A stretch of 64,000 bases of DNA from Mycobacterium sp. GA-2829 (GTDB lineage Bacteria; Actinomycetota; Actinomycetes; Mycobacteriales; Mycobacteriaceae), in NCBI RefSeq assembly GCF_001499965.1, contig NZ_LQIT01000034.1:124001-188000 (forward strand). The letters are read 5' to 3'. The translations under genes and the position numbers were made by a program. Numbering within the stretch: the stretch's first letter is position 1; each line of letters opens with the position of its first letter. Positions 52,372-62,459 of the stretch are shown in pieces. The notes beneath the pieces are model-generated. The model was given only the letters and a program-made list of their open reading frames with translations, ran no database searches and was not told the origin of the DNA.

Positions 52372-53136
52372 ATGACAACGACACTGGACGGCGCAGTCGC
52401 CGTGATCACGGGGGCGAGTAGCGGTATAGGTGCGGCCACGGCGAGACGACTGGCTGCGGAAGGGGCGACCGTCGTCGGATTGGCACGGCGCGCCGATCGG
52501 TTGTCCGCGGTCGCCGAAGACGTTCGAGGCGCCGGCGGAACGATGGGTGTCGTGGCCACCGACCTCACCGAACGTGACAGCACCGACCAGGCGGTGGAAC
52601 GCGTCGTCGCCGAGCACGGCCGCATTGACATCCTCGTGAACAACGCAGGCGTCATGTACGTCGGACCGGTGGCGGACGCCGGTGAGGGTGAGTGGGAGCA
52701 GATGATTGCCACGAACCTGCATGCGGTCCTGAACATCACACACTGCGTACTGCCTCATCTGACGGCAGCGGTCAACAGCTCGCAGCGCGCCGTCGCGGAC
52801 ATCGTGAACGTCAGTTCGACGGCCGGCCGGGTGGCCCGGCCGGGCACCGCCGTCTACAGCCTGACCAAGTTCGGCCTCAACGCGTTCTCGGAATCGCTGC
52901 GCCAGGAGTTGCTGCCGCGGCGCGTGCGGGTCGGCCTGGTGGAGCCGGGCGTCGTCGACACCGACCTGCACGCGAATCTCGCGCCGGGGGTTCGCGAAAC
53001 CATCGCACAAAGGGGCGATGCCGTGAAGATGCTGAAACCCGACGACATCGCGGACTCCATCTGCTACATGGTGACGCGCCCATCGCACGTCGCGCTCAAC
53101 GAGATACTGGTCCGGCCCACTGATCAGACGTGGTAG
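52372..53136 (+). CDS. SDR family oxidoreductase
   Basis: A 254-residue classical SDR: VITGASSGIGAATARRLA, NNAGVMYVG, active-site Ser in VNVSSTAGR and YSLTKFGLNAF (YxxxK), then VGLVEPGVVDTDLH. GAAGGGG precedes ATG 52372. First gene of an operon controlled from the two palindromes. It would oxidise or reduce an alcohol or ketone acid that the downstream synthetase activates (inference). Confidence 0.9.
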   Translation: MTTTLDGAVAVITGASSGIGAATARRLAAEGATVVGLARRADRLSAVAEDVRGAGGTMGVVATDLTERDSTDQAVERVVAEHGRIDILVNNAGVMYVGPVADAGEGEWEQMIATNLHAVLNITHCVLPHLTAAVNSSQRAVADIVNVSSTAGRVARPGTAVYSLTKFGLNAFSESLRQELLPRRVRVGLVEPGVVDTDLHANLAPGVRETIAQRGDAVKMLKPDDIADSICYMVTRPSHVALNEILVRPTDQTW

Positions 53137-53165
53137 CCGTGTCCCCCAACGATTCTGGAGAGACC

Positions 53166-53921
53166 GTGAATTCGGGCGTACTCAATGATCTCATCGACGA
53201 GCAATCCACGCTGGACGCCCTCGTCGCGAACCTGACCGATCGTCAGTGGTCCGCACCGTCCGCCGCCGTCGGCTGGCGTGTTATCGACCAGATTGCGCAC
53301 CTCAGCTTCTTCGACGACGTGGCATGTGACTCGCTGTCCGGTGACGGTGAGGCGAGATTCGCCGATATCGCAAGCCAACTTCGTTCCGGCGCGGGCCGAT
53401 ACATCATCGAAAGGCCGGCGGGCGACCGGACTGGCCCCGCCGTGCTAGCCGACTGGCGGCGAAACAGAGCCGCCATGCTGAAAGCCTTCCGATCGATTGA
53501 TCCGAGCACGAAGGTGCCGTGGGGTCCGAACCAGATGTCGGCTGTCAGCCTGTGCACCGCCCGGCTCATGGAGACCTGGGCACACGGCCTCGACTGCTTT
53601 GCCGGCCTCGGTGTCGATTCCACCGACACCGATCGTCTACGCCACGTATGCCATCTCGTTCATCGCTCCATTCCGAACGCTATGCGACAGGCCGGCGTCA
53701 CAGCGCCGGGTTCTCTCGACGACCTCGTCGTCGAGTTGGTCAGCCCGGCTGGAGATCCGTGGATTTTCGGCCCCGAGTCCGCCTCGAACCGCATCGTAGG
53801 ATCGGCGAGCGAGTTCGCACGCGTCGGCGTCCGCCGGATGCCACTTAATGAGACGAACACGCTGACCGCCGACGGGCCGCTCGCGCAGTCGGCCATCCAC
53901 AACCTAAAGGCCTACCTGTGA
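53166..53921 (+). CDS. TIGR03084-like DinB/maleylpyruvate-isomerase-fold protein
   Basis: A 251-residue protein: LNDLIDEQSTLDALVANLTD, VGWRVIDQIAHLSFFDD, MSAVSLCTARLMETWAHGLD. His in QIAHL and the HGLD block are the usual metal ligands of the DinB/mycothiol-dependent maleylpyruvate isomerase fold, and the overall pattern fits the actinobacterial TIGR03084 group. GTG 53166 has GGAGAG before it. It overlaps the synthetase start (GTGA). Function unknown; members often stand next to acyl-CoA synthetases. Confidence 0.78.
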   Translation: MNSGVLNDLIDEQSTLDALVANLTDRQWSAPSAAVGWRVIDQIAHLSFFDDVACDSLSGDGEARFADIASQLRSGAGRYIIERPAGDRTGPAVLADWRRNRAAMLKAFRSIDPSTKVPWGPNQMSAVSLCTARLMETWAHGLDCFAGLGVDSTDTDRLRHVCHLVHRSIPNAMRQAGVTAPGSLDDLVVELVSPAGDPWIFGPESASNRIVGSASEFARVGVRRMPLNETNTLTADGPLAQSAIHNLKAYL

Positions 53922-55423
53922 CCACCAGCCGGTCGTACCCGCTACTCAGTGACATCCTCTCCACAGCCGTATCGCGTCACCCGGATAGGTCCGCAATCGT
54001 CGGTGACGGAGTGGATGTCACCTACGGCGAACTCGATGAAAGGATCGGGCGCGCGGCTGGAGCGTTGGCGGCCGCCGGAGTCCGACGGGGCAGTCGCGTA
54101 GCCGTGCTGTCGAAGAACCACCCCGCCGTGGTCGAGATCTTCCTCGCCGCAGCGGTTCTCGGCGCGGTGATCGTACCGCTGAACCCACGGTCGGCGGCCA
54201 AGGATATCGCTTTCCAGATCACCGACGGCGATATCGGTTTCGCGCTGGTACACCGGGATGTCGAACCGCTCGCCCGCGACGGCCGGCTGTTGAACGGCAC
54301 CACGTGGTTTTGTGGCGATCATTGGGACCGCGTCGTCCGAGTGAGCGACCCGTACCGGGGTGACCGTGGCTGTGCCGACGACGTCGTTCTGCAGCTCTAC
54401 ACGTCCGGCACCACAGGCCGACCGAAGGGTTGCCTGCTCACTCAACGAGGCTGGCTGTCGAACATCAGCGCTTGGGCGCACGCCACGCACGCGTCGAATG
54501 ACGATGTGGTGTGGCCGCTGCTTCCGCTGTTCCACGTTGCCGGCCTCCACTTCATGCTGACGACCCTCGCCACCGGCGGCACCTACGTCGTCGACGGACC
54601 GTGCCCGCCTGAGCGCTTCTGGGAGGTGGTGCGCGCCCGATCCGTGACGGTCACTTCGCTCTACCCGAATGCCACCGCCCTGGTAGATCATCCCGACTCG
54701 ACCGCTTCGTCGGCGACCCTGCGCTTCGCGATCGCCAACGGCGATGCCGAGGACCTGGCTCGTGCGCTGCCGCACGTTCTTCTCGCAACCACCTATGGCT
54801 CAACGGAATTGGGCGGCATGTCACTTCTCGCAGTCGGCGAGGACCATCGCCGCGGCAATGCCGTGCTGGGGCGGCCACTCGTCGGCATCGGCGTCGCCGT
54901 GCTCGACGAGGACGACCATCCCGTACCGACTGGGTCGACGGGTGAACTCTGCTTCCGCACACCGGCCGCCACGATCGGATACTGGAATCTGCCCGACGAG
55001 TCGACCGCCTTGGTGGAGAACGGTTGGTTGCACACGGGCGATCTCGGACGCGTCGACGACGACGGGGTGTTCTTCTTCGTCGATCGAAAGAAGGACATGG
55101 TCAAGCCGGGCGGCGAGAACGTGTACTCGATTGAAGTCGAAACGACGCTGTGCGCACATCCCGACGTCGCCGAGTGCGCCGTCATCGGCGTACCGGACGA
55201 TCGCTGGGGCGAAGCAGTGAAAGCGGTTGTAGTAGCTCGGGCGCCGGTGACGGCCCAGGATCTCGACCGCTGGTGTATTGAACGCATGGCTGGCTACAAG
55301 CGGCCGCGCTGGTATGAGTTCGCGGACCGATTGCCCCGCAACGCCACCACCAAGGTCGTCAAAACGGAACTGCGCCGGACTCACGATCCGAACACATCGG
55401 TTCGGTTGCCAGAGCGGTCGTGA
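53918..55423 (+). CDS. AMP-forming acyl-CoA synthetase
   Basis: A 501-residue adenylate-forming enzyme: LYTSGTTGRPKGCLLT (A3), ATTYGSTELGGMS (A5), GWLHTGDLGRVDDDGVFFFVDRKKD (A7/A8) and a C-terminal NATTKVVK Lys (A10). GTG 53918 overlaps the preceding stop. The A5 motif GSTE rather than GMTE is common in this clade. It activates a carboxylic acid, probably a mid-chain or cyclic one; substrate unknown. Confidence 0.9.
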   Translation: MTTSRSYPLLSDILSTAVSRHPDRSAIVGDGVDVTYGELDERIGRAAGALAAAGVRRGSRVAVLSKNHPAVVEIFLAAAVLGAVIVPLNPRSAAKDIAFQITDGDIGFALVHRDVEPLARDGRLLNGTTWFCGDHWDRVVRVSDPYRGDRGCADDVVLQLYTSGTTGRPKGCLLTQRGWLSNISAWAHATHASNDDVVWPLLPLFHVAGLHFMLTTLATGGTYVVDGPCPPERFWEVVRARSVTVTSLYPNATALVDHPDSTASSATLRFAIANGDAEDLARALPHVLLATTYGSTELGGMSLLAVGEDHRRGNAVLGRPLVGIGVAVLDEDDHPVPTGSTGELCFRTPAATIGYWNLPDESTALVENGWLHTGDLGRVDDDGVFFFVDRKKDMVKPGGENVYSIEVETTLCAHPDVAECAVIGVPDDRWGEAVKAVVVARAPVTAQDLDRWCIERMAGYKRPRWYEFADRLPRNATTKVVKTELRRTHDPNTSVRLPERS

Positions 55424-55731
55424 GTAATCCGGGCATTTAATCTGGTTCAGCCAATCCCCAGGAGCGACTCAACCACAACGACCGAATGTACTGATGAGAT
55501 GGACACTGGCGAAGCTGCTGCACCTTAACCAGTAACTCCATTCGATGACCGCTGCCGCTACCGAAGTGCGTGCGCGTCCAGTCCGACATTCGTACGCTCT
55601 GTAAACACCCGGCCTCCCACGACTGTCGGATAGACCGGGCAGGCGACTCCCTACTCGGTAACCCACGCACATGGGTGAGCGGGATCCCGGCCCCGCAACT
55701 CCCGGCTCATGCCGACGGTCACCTATACCGT
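55424..55731. other. Convergent intergenic region
   Basis: 308 bp between the synthetase stop and the end of the mce operon. No coding frame is supported and no clear hairpin-plus-T terminator was noticed. Confidence 0.5.
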
Positions 55732-56493
55732 CTAGACGGGGTCGAATCCTGCTACCAACCAACGACCGTCGACCTTGTCGAGGGTCACTCGCACCACCGA
55801 CGTGGTGTCGGTCGGCGGGTCCGCGCCGATCGTCGTCGTCTGATTGACATACACGACTAGCACCGCATGGTCGCGATCCGCTGATACCGGGGCGACGGCG
55901 GCGACTTTCGCGGTGGCTGAAATCTGGTCCTTCTTTGCCCCGGGAATCACCACGTCTCGCACGAGGGAACTGTATGACTCCCGGAACTGGTTGGTCATGA
56001 GCTTGCCCGCCGCGTCGAGCTGCGGCTCCACGCTTTCGGGACGGTAGGACAACATCGCAACCGCAGCTTCACGGGCGGCTTGGACGGACTCGACCCGCGC
56101 GACATTCTCGGCCCGACGGGTGGCGTCCTGCCACTTGGCGTATGCGCCGACGAGGGCCACGGCCATCACGAGCACCGGGAGGATCACATAGGCCACCGTG
56201 CGTACCCAGCGCCGCTCAGTCATCGGCGCCTTGGCCGCCGACGTGGGCTTCTCCGACGTGTCGTCGTCGACCTCGTCCTCCGCGGCGATGGTTGGTGCGT
56301 CAGCGGCGCTGACGTCGGCGGGGTTCACGGAATCGGTGTCCGAAGCACTGAGCTGGTCGACCCCTGATGGGGCGGCTGCATCGGCGCCTGTGCTGGTTGT
56401 GGCGTCATCGTCCGGTTCGGCGGGACCGGTCGACTCGACTGGTTTGCGTCGAGTCGGACGGTCATGGGTAAGTGCGCTCAGGGGTGATTTCAC
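55732..56493 (-). CDS. Mce-associated membrane protein
   Basis: A 253-residue protein. A long acidic Ala/Asp/Ser-rich cytoplasmic N-terminus (about 110 residues) leads to one membrane helix (VAYVILPVLVMAVALVGAYA) and an exported domain ending DGRWLVAGFDPV, the architecture of Mas proteins coded at the end of mce operons. GTG 56493 overlaps the upstream stop (GTGA). Mas proteins are thought to stabilise or assist Mce transport complexes. Confidence 0.85.
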   Translation of the reverse strand: MKSPLSALTHDRPTRRKPVESTGPAEPDDDATTSTGADAAAPSGVDQLSASDTDSVNPADVSAADAPTIAAEDEVDDDTSEKPTSAAKAPMTERRWVRTVAYVILPVLVMAVALVGAYAKWQDATRRAENVARVESVQAAREAAVAMLSYRPESVEPQLDAAGKLMTNQFRESYSSLVRDVVIPGAKKDQISATAKVAAVAPVSADRDHAVLVVYVNQTTTIGADPPTDTTSVVRVTLDKVDGRWLVAGFDPV

Positions 56494-57167
56494 GGGACGA
56501 ACTCCACGTTGGAGACCTTGATCTCGTTGTCCTTCTCTTGCACGGTCAGTCTCATCCGCCACGACCGCAGCTGTTGCTCAGGCGCCTGAGCGGTGGCGGT
56601 CTTAACCTTCACCGCCACCAAAGCCTGTGCCTCGGTGCCCGATTCGGACTCGAGGGCCGCCTCGGTGATCGTTCCCTCCGACTTAGACTGCGCTTGTTTG
56701 ACCACCTCGACGAACGGTTGCGCCCGCTGGGCGAAGTCATCATGGAACGGCCCCGTGGCGCCGGCGAGGATGCGTTGGATGTCGGCGTCTGCCTGCTGCC
56801 AGTCGATCGTCGTGAGGTTGAGCGCTCCCTGCCGTGCCACCTGCAGAAACGCTTGACGGTCCTTTTCGGCATTCCGCGACTGATAGTTCTGATAGACCAG
56901 CCAACCACTGGTGACGGTGACGGCCAACAGCAGGACGATCCCGACCGTTAGAGCGGCCGCGACCGAGGGCATAAACCTGCCGCGCCCACCGCTCCTCTGC
57001 GGAGGTTCCCCGTCCGTATCCCGCGGTTTCTCCGTGCGGGCAGCGGACGCCTCCGGCGCCGATGCGTTCGTGTCGGCGGCATCCTCGGCGTTCGCAGATT
57101 CTGCTGCCGCGTCTCTCGCACCGATTTCTTGTCCGTTGGTCGTCGCCTTGTCGTCGTCGGCTGTCAC
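56490..57167 (-). CDS. Mce-associated membrane protein
   Basis: A 225-residue protein with an Ala/Glu/Asp-rich N-terminus, one helix (AALTVGIVLLLAVTVTSGWL) and an exported domain (GALNLTTIDWQQADADIQRI ... VQEKDNEIKVSNVEFVP). Typical Mas architecture. GTG 57167 overlaps the mceF stop (GTGA). Together with the following gene it completes the operon. Confidence 0.85.
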   Translation of the reverse strand: MTADDDKATTNGQEIGARDAAAESANAEDAADTNASAPEASAARTEKPRDTDGEPPQRSGGRGRFMPSVAAALTVGIVLLLAVTVTSGWLVYQNYQSRNAEKDRQAFLQVARQGALNLTTIDWQQADADIQRILAGATGPFHDDFAQRAQPFVEVVKQAQSKSEGTITEAALESESGTEAQALVAVKVKTATAQAPEQQLRSWRMRLTVQEKDNEIKVSNVEFVP

Positions 57168-58618
57168 GGCGTGCCCTTTCGAGGGAGCATCATGTCTTGC
57201 AAGGTCTTCTCCTCTGCTGGCTTCGCCAGTTCGCTCTGGGTGTACACCCGGCCGTCGGGTGCGGTGTACATTCCCGTCGCGGGGTCGTACGGCACCACGG
57301 ATATGGGCGGAAGTGCAGGATTGGGCCAGCTCGTCGAGGGCGGCACGTCCGGGCGAGCCTGGGGAATGTCCTGCCCTGACAGCGTAGCGTTCGGGTCACC
57401 CTTCCAGTTGAAACCCTCGTTGAGGGGTACGTACTCTTCGTCGGAATTGCACATCTTCGCCGTCGGTGCGCGCTTACCGGGCTTCCGGACACACGGCGTG
57501 TTACGGACGCCACGAACATTGAACGCGGAATCCTGTGGCACCCGGCAGTAGAGGTCCTCCGCCGGGCGTTCGGGGGCATCGACCATCGACGGCGAACGCT
57601 GCTGGGATGCAGGCAAGTATCCGGTCCGGCATGGTGGCGGGAGGTTCAAGTTGAGATTGAACGTCGACCACAGGCCCCGATAGGGGAGATTCGAGTTCAT
57701 ATTCGGAACCGCCAAGGCAGTACCCCACGCGGCCCCTTGCGGCACTATGACCAGCAGCTGCTCGATACTCGCGTTGTACACCAACGCGAGATTGCCGGTG
57801 CTGACGAGATTGGCGAGCAGGATCGGCAGTGAGGGCTGGAAGCGGTCCAGCAGTTGTCGAACCGAATCGGCGGCAGGACCGCCGCGCTGTAGCAGCCCGC
57901 GCACCGCCCCGTCGTTGTTTTTCACCTGTCCGGTCACGTCGGCGAGACTCCCGGCCCAGCCGCTGATCGAGTCGGACGTTTCGATCTGTGTGTCGAGGAT
58001 CGGCCTTGATCCGTCGATGAGGGCGGAGATCGACTGGAGCTCCTTTCGTGCGTCAGTCGCCAGCGCCGTGGAGCCCTTCACCAACCGGGAAAGATCAGGT
58101 CCCAGACCGCTGAAAGCCGTCGCGCTCTCATCGACGACGGTGCGGAGACTGTCTTGCGGGATGGCTTCCAGTCCGGCGTTGGTCTGGTCGAGCAGCGAGT
58201 TGATGTCCGGTGGCACCGAGGTTCGACTCAGGGGGATGACGTCGCCGTCCTTCAATGGCGGCGCGTCCCCTTCAGGCAACAGCAGGACGAACTGCTCACC
58301 CACAGCCGACTGACTGTGAACTTCAGCCCTGAGCTCGGACGGAATCTTGACGTCGGACCGCAAGTCCAACTTGGCCTCAACGCCGGTGTCGGTGAGGCGG
58401 ACCTCCTTGACTCGGCCCACCTCGACACCGCGATACGTCACGTTGCCGCTCGCGTACAGACCTCCGGTCGACGGCAACTGCACCGTCACCGTGTACTGCC
58501 CGACGCCGAACAGCAGTGAGGGCAGTCGGATGTAGCCGAAGGCCATCACCGAGCCCGCCACGATCGCGACGACGGCGAAGATGGCGAGTTGGATCTTGAT
58601 CTTCCGGGTGAGGCGCAT
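57164..58618 (-). CDS. mceF: MCE family protein MceF
   Basis: A 484-residue MCE protein: N-terminal helix IQLAIFAVVAIVAGSVMAFG, MCE domain with TGGLYASGNVTYRGVEVG and VHSQSAVGEQFVLLLP, long helical region, and a Pro-rich C-terminal tail ending PRKGTP. It is one of six subunits forming a periplasm-spanning lipid-import needle with the YrbE permeases and Mkl ATPase. The longer tail and final position identify the F subunit. It starts 3 bp after mceE. Confidence 0.9.
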   Translation of the reverse strand: MRLTRKIKIQLAIFAVVAIVAGSVMAFGYIRLPSLLFGVGQYTVTVQLPSTGGLYASGNVTYRGVEVGRVKEVRLTDTGVEAKLDLRSDVKIPSELRAEVHSQSAVGEQFVLLLPEGDAPPLKDGDVIPLSRTSVPPDINSLLDQTNAGLEAIPQDSLRTVVDESATAFSGLGPDLSRLVKGSTALATDARKELQSISALIDGSRPILDTQIETSDSISGWAGSLADVTGQVKNNDGAVRGLLQRGGPAADSVRQLLDRFQPSLPILLANLVSTGNLALVYNASIEQLLVIVPQGAAWGTALAVPNMNSNLPYRGLWSTFNLNLNLPPPCRTGYLPASQQRSPSMVDAPERPAEDLYCRVPQDSAFNVRGVRNTPCVRKPGKRAPTAKMCNSDEEYVPLNEGFNWKGDPNATLSGQDIPQARPDVPPSTSWPNPALPPISVVPYDPATGMYTAPDGRVYTQSELAKPAEEKTLQDMMLPRKGTP

Positions 58619-58621
58619 CGG

Positions 58622-59755
58622 TTACCGTCCTTGATCAGCCTGGTACGGCACGACGAGTGGGTTGGCAGCGGTGTACGGGCTGGGCTGTTGCCCGATGGTG
58701 CGTCCCCACTGCATCTCCAGCTCGGTCAGGTCGCCCTCGAAGCGAGTACCGGTGAAGAAGCTCTGGTCGAGCCGGCTGAGCGTCAGATCGAAGACGCCGG
58801 TGAGGTTCGCATAGTCGCCGCGGACCCAGTTCCGGACGCCAGGGCGGTACCAGGGGTAGGTCGCGAGGTAATCGAACGACCGCGTCAAAGCCGGCCCGGC
58901 GTTGGCCAGGGACTCGAGTATGGGACCGACGTTCTTCAACTCGTTGACCAGGCTCTCCTTGGTCTGGTTGACCGAATCGGCCGTCACCGCACTGAATTTT
59001 CCGAGTTTGTCCAGTGCGTCGACGAGGTGACCTCGCTGCTCGTTGAGCACGTTGAGGGCGTCGGGAATGGTGTCGATCGCACGGTCGAGGATCGGTTCCT
59101 GCGCGGCGAACTGGCCTGAAAGCCGGTTGAGGCTGTCGGTGGCGGCGATGATGTCGTCGGTCTGCTCCCGCAGATGTCCGATGAACGCGTCGATTTGGTC
59201 GATCAGCTTTCGAACATCGGTCTCTCGCCCGTCGAACGCGACGCTGAGCGCTTTGGTGATTTCCTGGACTTGGCCCAGCCCGCCTCCGTTGAGCAACAGT
59301 GAGACCGCGGACAGCGTCTGCTCGGTTGTCGGATAGCTGTTTCCGGACGACAGGGGGATCAGGGACCCCTCGTGCAACTTCCCCTCGGGTGGAACATCTT
59401 TCGGCGGAGACAGCTCGACATGCAACGACCCCAGGAGGCTCGTCTGGCCGACGGTGGCGATGCTATTGGCGGGCAGATCGACATTGCCGTCGAGAGCGAT
59501 GGTGACCAACGCATGCCAACTCTGACGCTCGATCTTGGTGATGTTGCCCACGGTCACATCGCCGACCCGTACACGCGAGTTCTGCTGGATGTTGGTCACA
59601 TCGGGCAACTGCGCCTGAATTGTGTAGGAGTCACCCTCGCCGCCCGCGGTTCCTGGCAGGGGCAGTGAGTTCGCGCCGCGCCAGTCGCATCCCGCGCTCA
59701 ACAGCACGGCGGTGCCGACGACGGAGCTGACCGCTGCGCGTGCGATTTCCCTCAC
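58622..59755 (-). CDS. mceE: MCE family lipoprotein MceE
   Basis: A 377-residue MCE protein with a lipoprotein signal: hydrophobic SSVVGTAVLLSAGC with the lipobox LSAGC, as in LprK-type E subunits. MCE domain: LPDVTNIQQNSRVRVGDVTV and IATVGQTSLLGSLHVELSPP. GTG 59755 overlaps the mceD stop (GTGA); the frame is open to 59941 as shadow. Confidence 0.9.
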   Translation of the reverse strand: MREIARAAVSSVVGTAVLLSAGCDWRGANSLPLPGTAGGEGDSYTIQAQLPDVTNIQQNSRVRVGDVTVGNITKIERQSWHALVTIALDGNVDLPANSIATVGQTSLLGSLHVELSPPKDVPPEGKLHEGSLIPLSSGNSYPTTEQTLSAVSLLLNGGGLGQVQEITKALSVAFDGRETDVRKLIDQIDAFIGHLREQTDDIIAATDSLNRLSGQFAAQEPILDRAIDTIPDALNVLNEQRGHLVDALDKLGKFSAVTADSVNQTKESLVNELKNVGPILESLANAGPALTRSFDYLATYPWYRPGVRNWVRGDYANLTGVFDLTLSRLDQSFFTGTRFEGDLTELEMQWGRTIGQQPSPYTAANPLVVPYQADQGR

Positions 59756-61089
59756 GGTGTCCCTCCCGTCGGCAGGAGCATCCCCTGCAGCCCCTGGCTG
59801 GGATCGGCCTGCGTCGGATCCGGCGGAAGTGCCGCGCCCGGAGCCTCTGCGCCGGGGGCTTCTGCGGCTAGCGCAGGCCCGTCGGGCGGAGTCGCTCCCT
59901 GCGCAGGCGCCGGCGGCGGAATGTAATCCGGCCGCATCCAATCCTCGCTGTAGGTGATCTCATTCGGCCGCGCTTGGGCGCCGACGAAGAGGTTCTCCCC
60001 CAGTGGCGGGAAGTTGTAGGACCGGTTCTTCAGAATGGGCGCCAGATACTGCACGCACAACTTGGCCGCCTGTTCGGCGCCCAGTCGTGATGCAGCTTGA
60101 ATGGCGCCGCACAGGAACGTGATCGGGTCGGAGAAGTTCGCCAGCACGATCGCACCCGATATGGCCTGCTGCGCAGGCTGAAAGATGTTCACGAAGTTCA
60201 CGAACAGCGTCGGACCGATGTGTAACAGCTGTTCGACGTCGTCGATGCTGTTGTTCAGCGCGGTGGTGACGGACGCGAGCTTGTCGCTCGACGTGCCGAT
60301 CGTCTCCCTGTGGTCGTCGGCGAATTGCTGGACGTCTCCAACGACGTCGTTCATCGCGGCGAGTGCATTGCCGACCTCGTTGTTGCTGTTGGAGACCAAC
60401 GAGGTCACCGTTGACAGGTTCTGATTGAGACCGCGCAGCACTTCGGTGCTGTCGCGCAGAGCCGTCACGACGAGGGCGAGGTTCTTCACCGTCGAGAAGA
60501 GGTCGTCGCTGTGATCGCCGAGAGCGGAGAACGCCTGCGACATCCGGATGATCGTCTCGCGGATATTGGCGCCCTCACCGCGCAGATTGTTCGCCGAGGT
60601 GTTGATGAACGCGCCCAGGGTGCTGACCCCGCCGGCAGCGGTCGGCTGCAGCGCGGTGGTGAGTTTCTCCAGCTGCTGCCGGAACTCGTCGTATTCGACC
60701 GGCACCGCGGTGCGGTCCTGGGGAATCACAGCGTCGTTGACCATTTTGGGACCGCCGGTATAGGCGGGGGTGAGTTGGATCGCCCGTGACGTCACCAGCG
60801 ACGGGGACAGAATGACCGCTTTGGCGTCCGCAGGAATCGGATATTTGCTGTCGATCCAGAACGTCACCTTCACCCGCTGCGGCTGCGGTTCGATCTGTTC
60901 GATCTTGCCGATGCGCACGCCCAGCAGCCGCACTTCATCCCCGGCGAACAACCCGTTCGTATTGGCGAAATACGCCGTGAGATGGGTGCGGTCGGCGCCG
61001 TCACGGACGCGGACCACCGTGAACGTGGCACCGATGAGAACTGCGACCAAGAGCACGGCCACACCGAGGCGAGCTCTGTTCCTGGTCAT
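59752..61089 (-). CDS. mceD: MCE family protein MceD
   Basis: A 445-residue subunit: helix LGVAVLLVAVLIGATFTVV, MCE domain ANTNGLFAGDEVRLLGVRIG and ILSPSLVTSRAIQLTPAY, helical needle region, and a Pro/Ala-rich tail with repeated PGAEAPGA. ATG 61089 shares a base with the mceC stop. Confidence 0.9.
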   Translation of the reverse strand: MTRNRARLGVAVLLVAVLIGATFTVVRVRDGADRTHLTAYFANTNGLFAGDEVRLLGVRIGKIEQIEPQPQRVKVTFWIDSKYPIPADAKAVILSPSLVTSRAIQLTPAYTGGPKMVNDAVIPQDRTAVPVEYDEFRQQLEKLTTALQPTAAGGVSTLGAFINTSANNLRGEGANIRETIIRMSQAFSALGDHSDDLFSTVKNLALVVTALRDSTEVLRGLNQNLSTVTSLVSNSNNEVGNALAAMNDVVGDVQQFADDHRETIGTSSDKLASVTTALNNSIDDVEQLLHIGPTLFVNFVNIFQPAQQAISGAIVLANFSDPITFLCGAIQAASRLGAEQAAKLCVQYLAPILKNRSYNFPPLGENLFVGAQARPNEITYSEDWMRPDYIPPPAPAQGATPPDGPALAAEAPGAEAPGAALPPDPTQADPSQGLQGMLLPTGGTP

Positions 61090-62459
61090 CAGGGGGCTCC
61101 GTTCGTCGATGCCTGATCAGGCCCGGGAAGTTGTGTGGGCGGGGCATAGGGATCCACCGTCGGCGGTGTGGTGGGTTCTGCACCCGCCAACCCGGGAGCG
61201 GGCAGTGCGGGGGGCCCCGGCGGGGGACCTCCCGGCGCCGGTGCCGGCGGTGGCTCCCGGTACGGATAGCAACCGGGGCCCGGCGCGGGCGCACCGGGAG
61301 CACCGCACTGCTGGTCGCCGGGATTGCCGGTGATCGCATCAGGGATCGTCAGACGCGGGTCTCCGCCTTGACCGGTGCGCGGCATCGGCATCGGCAACGC
61401 CGGGGTCGCCTTCTGGCCGGTCTGCGGGTCGGTGCGCTGCGAGGGCAGCACCGTGCTCGGATCCAGACCGAGGTCGGAGAACGCGGCCTCGACGAACGGC
61501 TGGACGAACTGTCCGGGCAGCAGGTTCGCGAGATAGGCCTTGAAGAACGGGCCGGATCCCACCGACTCGCCCAGCGACATCGCGTAGGCGTTGAGGTATT
61601 TCAGGCTCTTCCGGATGTCGTCGCGGTGGTCATCGAGCAAGGTCAGCACCACGTTGAGCTTTTCGAGCGCCGGCTTGAGTGTCTCGCGGTTGTCCCCGAT
61701 GAAATCCTTGAGCTGCATACTGACCGCGGTGATGTTCGAGGAGATCTGATCGAGCGCGGCGCTCTGCGAGCTCAGTTGAACCAGCAGCGCGTTGGTGTCG
61801 GCGACGAGTCCGACGATCTGCCCGCTGCGCTTGCCGAGCACGTCGCTGAACCGTCGGGCACGCTCGAGCAACTCGCGGAGTTGCTTGTCGCGAACGCCGA
61901 GCGTCTCGGAAAAGCGTCCCAGGCCCTCTACGGCCACCTTCAGGTCTGGCGGTGTGTTCGCGAACGTTTCAGCGAGCGTGGCGAGCGAAGTCGACAGTTC
62001 GTCGGTGTTCAATCCGCTGATCGTCGTGGTCAGGTCACCGAGTGCGTCAGGCAACTGATAGGGCGACGTGGTGCGCTCCTCGGGGATGGGACCCGACAGC
62101 TGCCCCTCACCTCGTGGCATCACTTCGAGGATCTTCGCACCGAGCAGTGTCCTCGTCTTGATCGCCGCTTCAGTGCGATCGCCGAGGCGCAGACCTCCGT
62201 CGATCTTGAAGGTCACGCGCACGCGCGGACCATCGAGGTCGACACTGCTGACCTGCCCGACCCGCATGCCCGACGCCTGTACCGGCGAATCGGCGCCGAG
62301 CCCGCCCGCCTCGGCGAAATACGCGGTGTAGCTCTTGCCGCGGTCGACGAACGGCAGCTTGTCGAAATACAGCGCACCGAGCACCAACGCGGCGGTAATA
62401 CCGATACCGACGACACCGAGGAGAAGTGGGTCTCGTTCGAAGAGGGACGGCTTTCTCAT
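61089..62459 (-). CDS. mceC: MCE family protein MceC
   Basis: A 456-residue subunit: helix LLLGVVGIGITAALVLGALY, MCE domain with GGLGADSPVQASGMRVGQV and IKTRTLLGAKILEVMPRGEG, helical part, and a strongly Pro/Gly-rich tail of about 130 residues (PPPAPAPGGPPPGPPALPAP). ATG 62459 overlaps the mceB stop (ATGA); earlier in-frame ATGs lie inside mceB. Confidence 0.9.
   Translation of the reverse strand: MRKPSLFERDPLLLGVVGIGITAALVLGALYFDKLPFVDRGKSYTAYFAEAGGLGADSPVQASGMRVGQVSSVDLDGPRVRVTFKIDGGLRLGDRTEAAIKTRTLLGAKILEVMPRGEGQLSGPIPEERTTSPYQLPDALGDLTTTISGLNTDELSTSLATLAETFANTPPDLKVAVEGLGRFSETLGVRDKQLRELLERARRFSDVLGKRSGQIVGLVADTNALLVQLSSQSAALDQISSNITAVSMQLKDFIGDNRETLKPALEKLNVVLTLLDDHRDDIRKSLKYLNAYAMSLGESVGSGPFFKAYLANLLPGQFVQPFVEAAFSDLGLDPSTVLPSQRTDPQTGQKATPALPMPMPRTGQGGDPRLTIPDAITGNPGDQQCGAPGAPAPGPGCYPYREPPPAPAPGGPPPGPPALPAPGLAGAEPTTPPTVDPYAPPTQLPGPDQASTNGAP

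Noticed and set aside
61089..62459. Pro-rich tails of the Mce proteins as tandem DNA repeats
   Set aside because: The repeats are codon-level Pro/Gly/Ala runs normal for Mce C-termini, not an expanded DNA repeat unit.
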